Assembly (NCBI GenBank): GCA_022711695.1
Contig: JAKLEJ010000137.1
Coordinates: 1-8,221 of the forward strand
Source: Verrucomicrobiota bacterium
GTDB lineage: Bacteria > Verrucomicrobiota > Verrucomicrobiia > Limisphaerales > JACRJZ01
DNA length: 8,221 bases
Direction: 5' to 3'
Positions 7,994 to 8,221 of this stretch are shown here, in pieces (the stretch's first letter is position 1; the number at the start of each line of letters is the position of its first letter). The notes below the pieces were generated by a model that worked only from the letters and a program-made list of their open reading frames with translations, searched no databases and had not been told where the DNA came from. The position numbers and the translations under genes were made by a program.

Positions 7994-8221
7994 ATGCGAT
8001 CCGCCCTTTGGATTCTCTTGCTGAGCGCAGCATCGGTTCTGAACGCTGCCGATTCCCCGCCGGTGTCGCCGGAGTCGCGCCCGGCCGGACGCGGCGCGCG
8101 CGCCCGAGGGCTCGTCCTGGGCGAGGCGCCGACCGCCCCGGCGGATGTCTCCGGGCTTCCGAAAGCCCCGCGCACCCGCGGGGTCACCGGGGGGTTCTCG
8201 GTGAACATCCAGTCCCGCGAA
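7994..8221 (+). CDS. Secreted protein of unknown function, N-terminal part (runs off window)
   Basis: An open frame of 76 codons starts at ATG 7994 and continues past the window end without a stop. The N-terminus MRSALWILLLSAASVLNAAD has the form of a Sec signal peptide: one Arg, a hydrophobic core at 5-16 and likely cleavage near Ala18/Ala19. No lipobox Cys is seen. The next 40 residues are rich in Pro, Ala, Arg and Gly and look like a disordered linker, followed by GGFSVNIQSRE at 66-76, where a folded domain may begin. I do not recognise the family. There is no Shine-Dalgarno site in the 61-nt gap before it. It lies after a terminator-like hairpin, so it is probably a separate transcription unit. 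The signal peptide supports a real gene, but the evidence is short. Confidence 0.62.
   Translation, partial: MRSALWILLLSAASVLNAADSPPVSPESRPAGRGARARGLVLGEAPTAPADVSGLPKAPRTRGVTGGFSVNIQSRE

Overview
The window is GC-rich bacterial DNA with short gene junctions. Two corrinoid-methyltransferase-like uroporphyrinogen decarboxylase (URO-D) paralogues, a sodium:solute symporter, a cytoplasmic GH38 alpha-mannosidase and a repeat-bearing intergenic region best suggest a member of the Planctomycetes-Verrucomicrobia-Lentisphaerae group, most likely Verrucomicrobiota. This is inferred from gene content and style. There is no rRNA or marker gene here to confirm it.

Layout. Positions 1-755 hold no convincing gene. 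They carry inverted repeats and two sets of three short direct repeats spaced 10-11 nt. A small lipoprotein gene of unknown function follows on the minus strand (756-1208), and its stop codon lies in the loop of a perfect 10-bp hairpin. A divergent intergenic gap (1209-1506) carries a perfect 9-bp inverted repeat and leads into a tight plus-strand operon: URO-D-family gene A (1507-2628), URO-D-family gene B (2630-3730), an SSS-family Na+ symporter (3727-5487) and a GH38 alpha-mannosidase (5497-7932). The junctions are +1 nt, a 4-nt ATGA overlap and +9 nt, so the four genes are almost certainly co-transcribed and probably translationally coupled. A weak terminator-like hairpin follows the operon. 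The N-terminus of a predicted secreted protein (7994 onwards) then runs off the window end.

Working together. The symporter would import a small substrate with Na+. The mannosidase has no signal peptide and a complete zinc site, and would hydrolyse an alpha-mannoside in the cytoplasm. The two URO-D-fold proteins are not HemE: they lack its N-terminal arginine-rich motif and instead carry the H-x-C motif of MtaA/MtbA/CmuA-type methyl-corrinoid methyltransferases. One has the full H-x-C...C zinc set; the other has Ile at the third ligand position. A cautious reading is a catabolic module for a mannose-containing, possibly O-methylated, glycoside. No corrinoid protein, regulator or sugar kinase is present in the window to confirm this.
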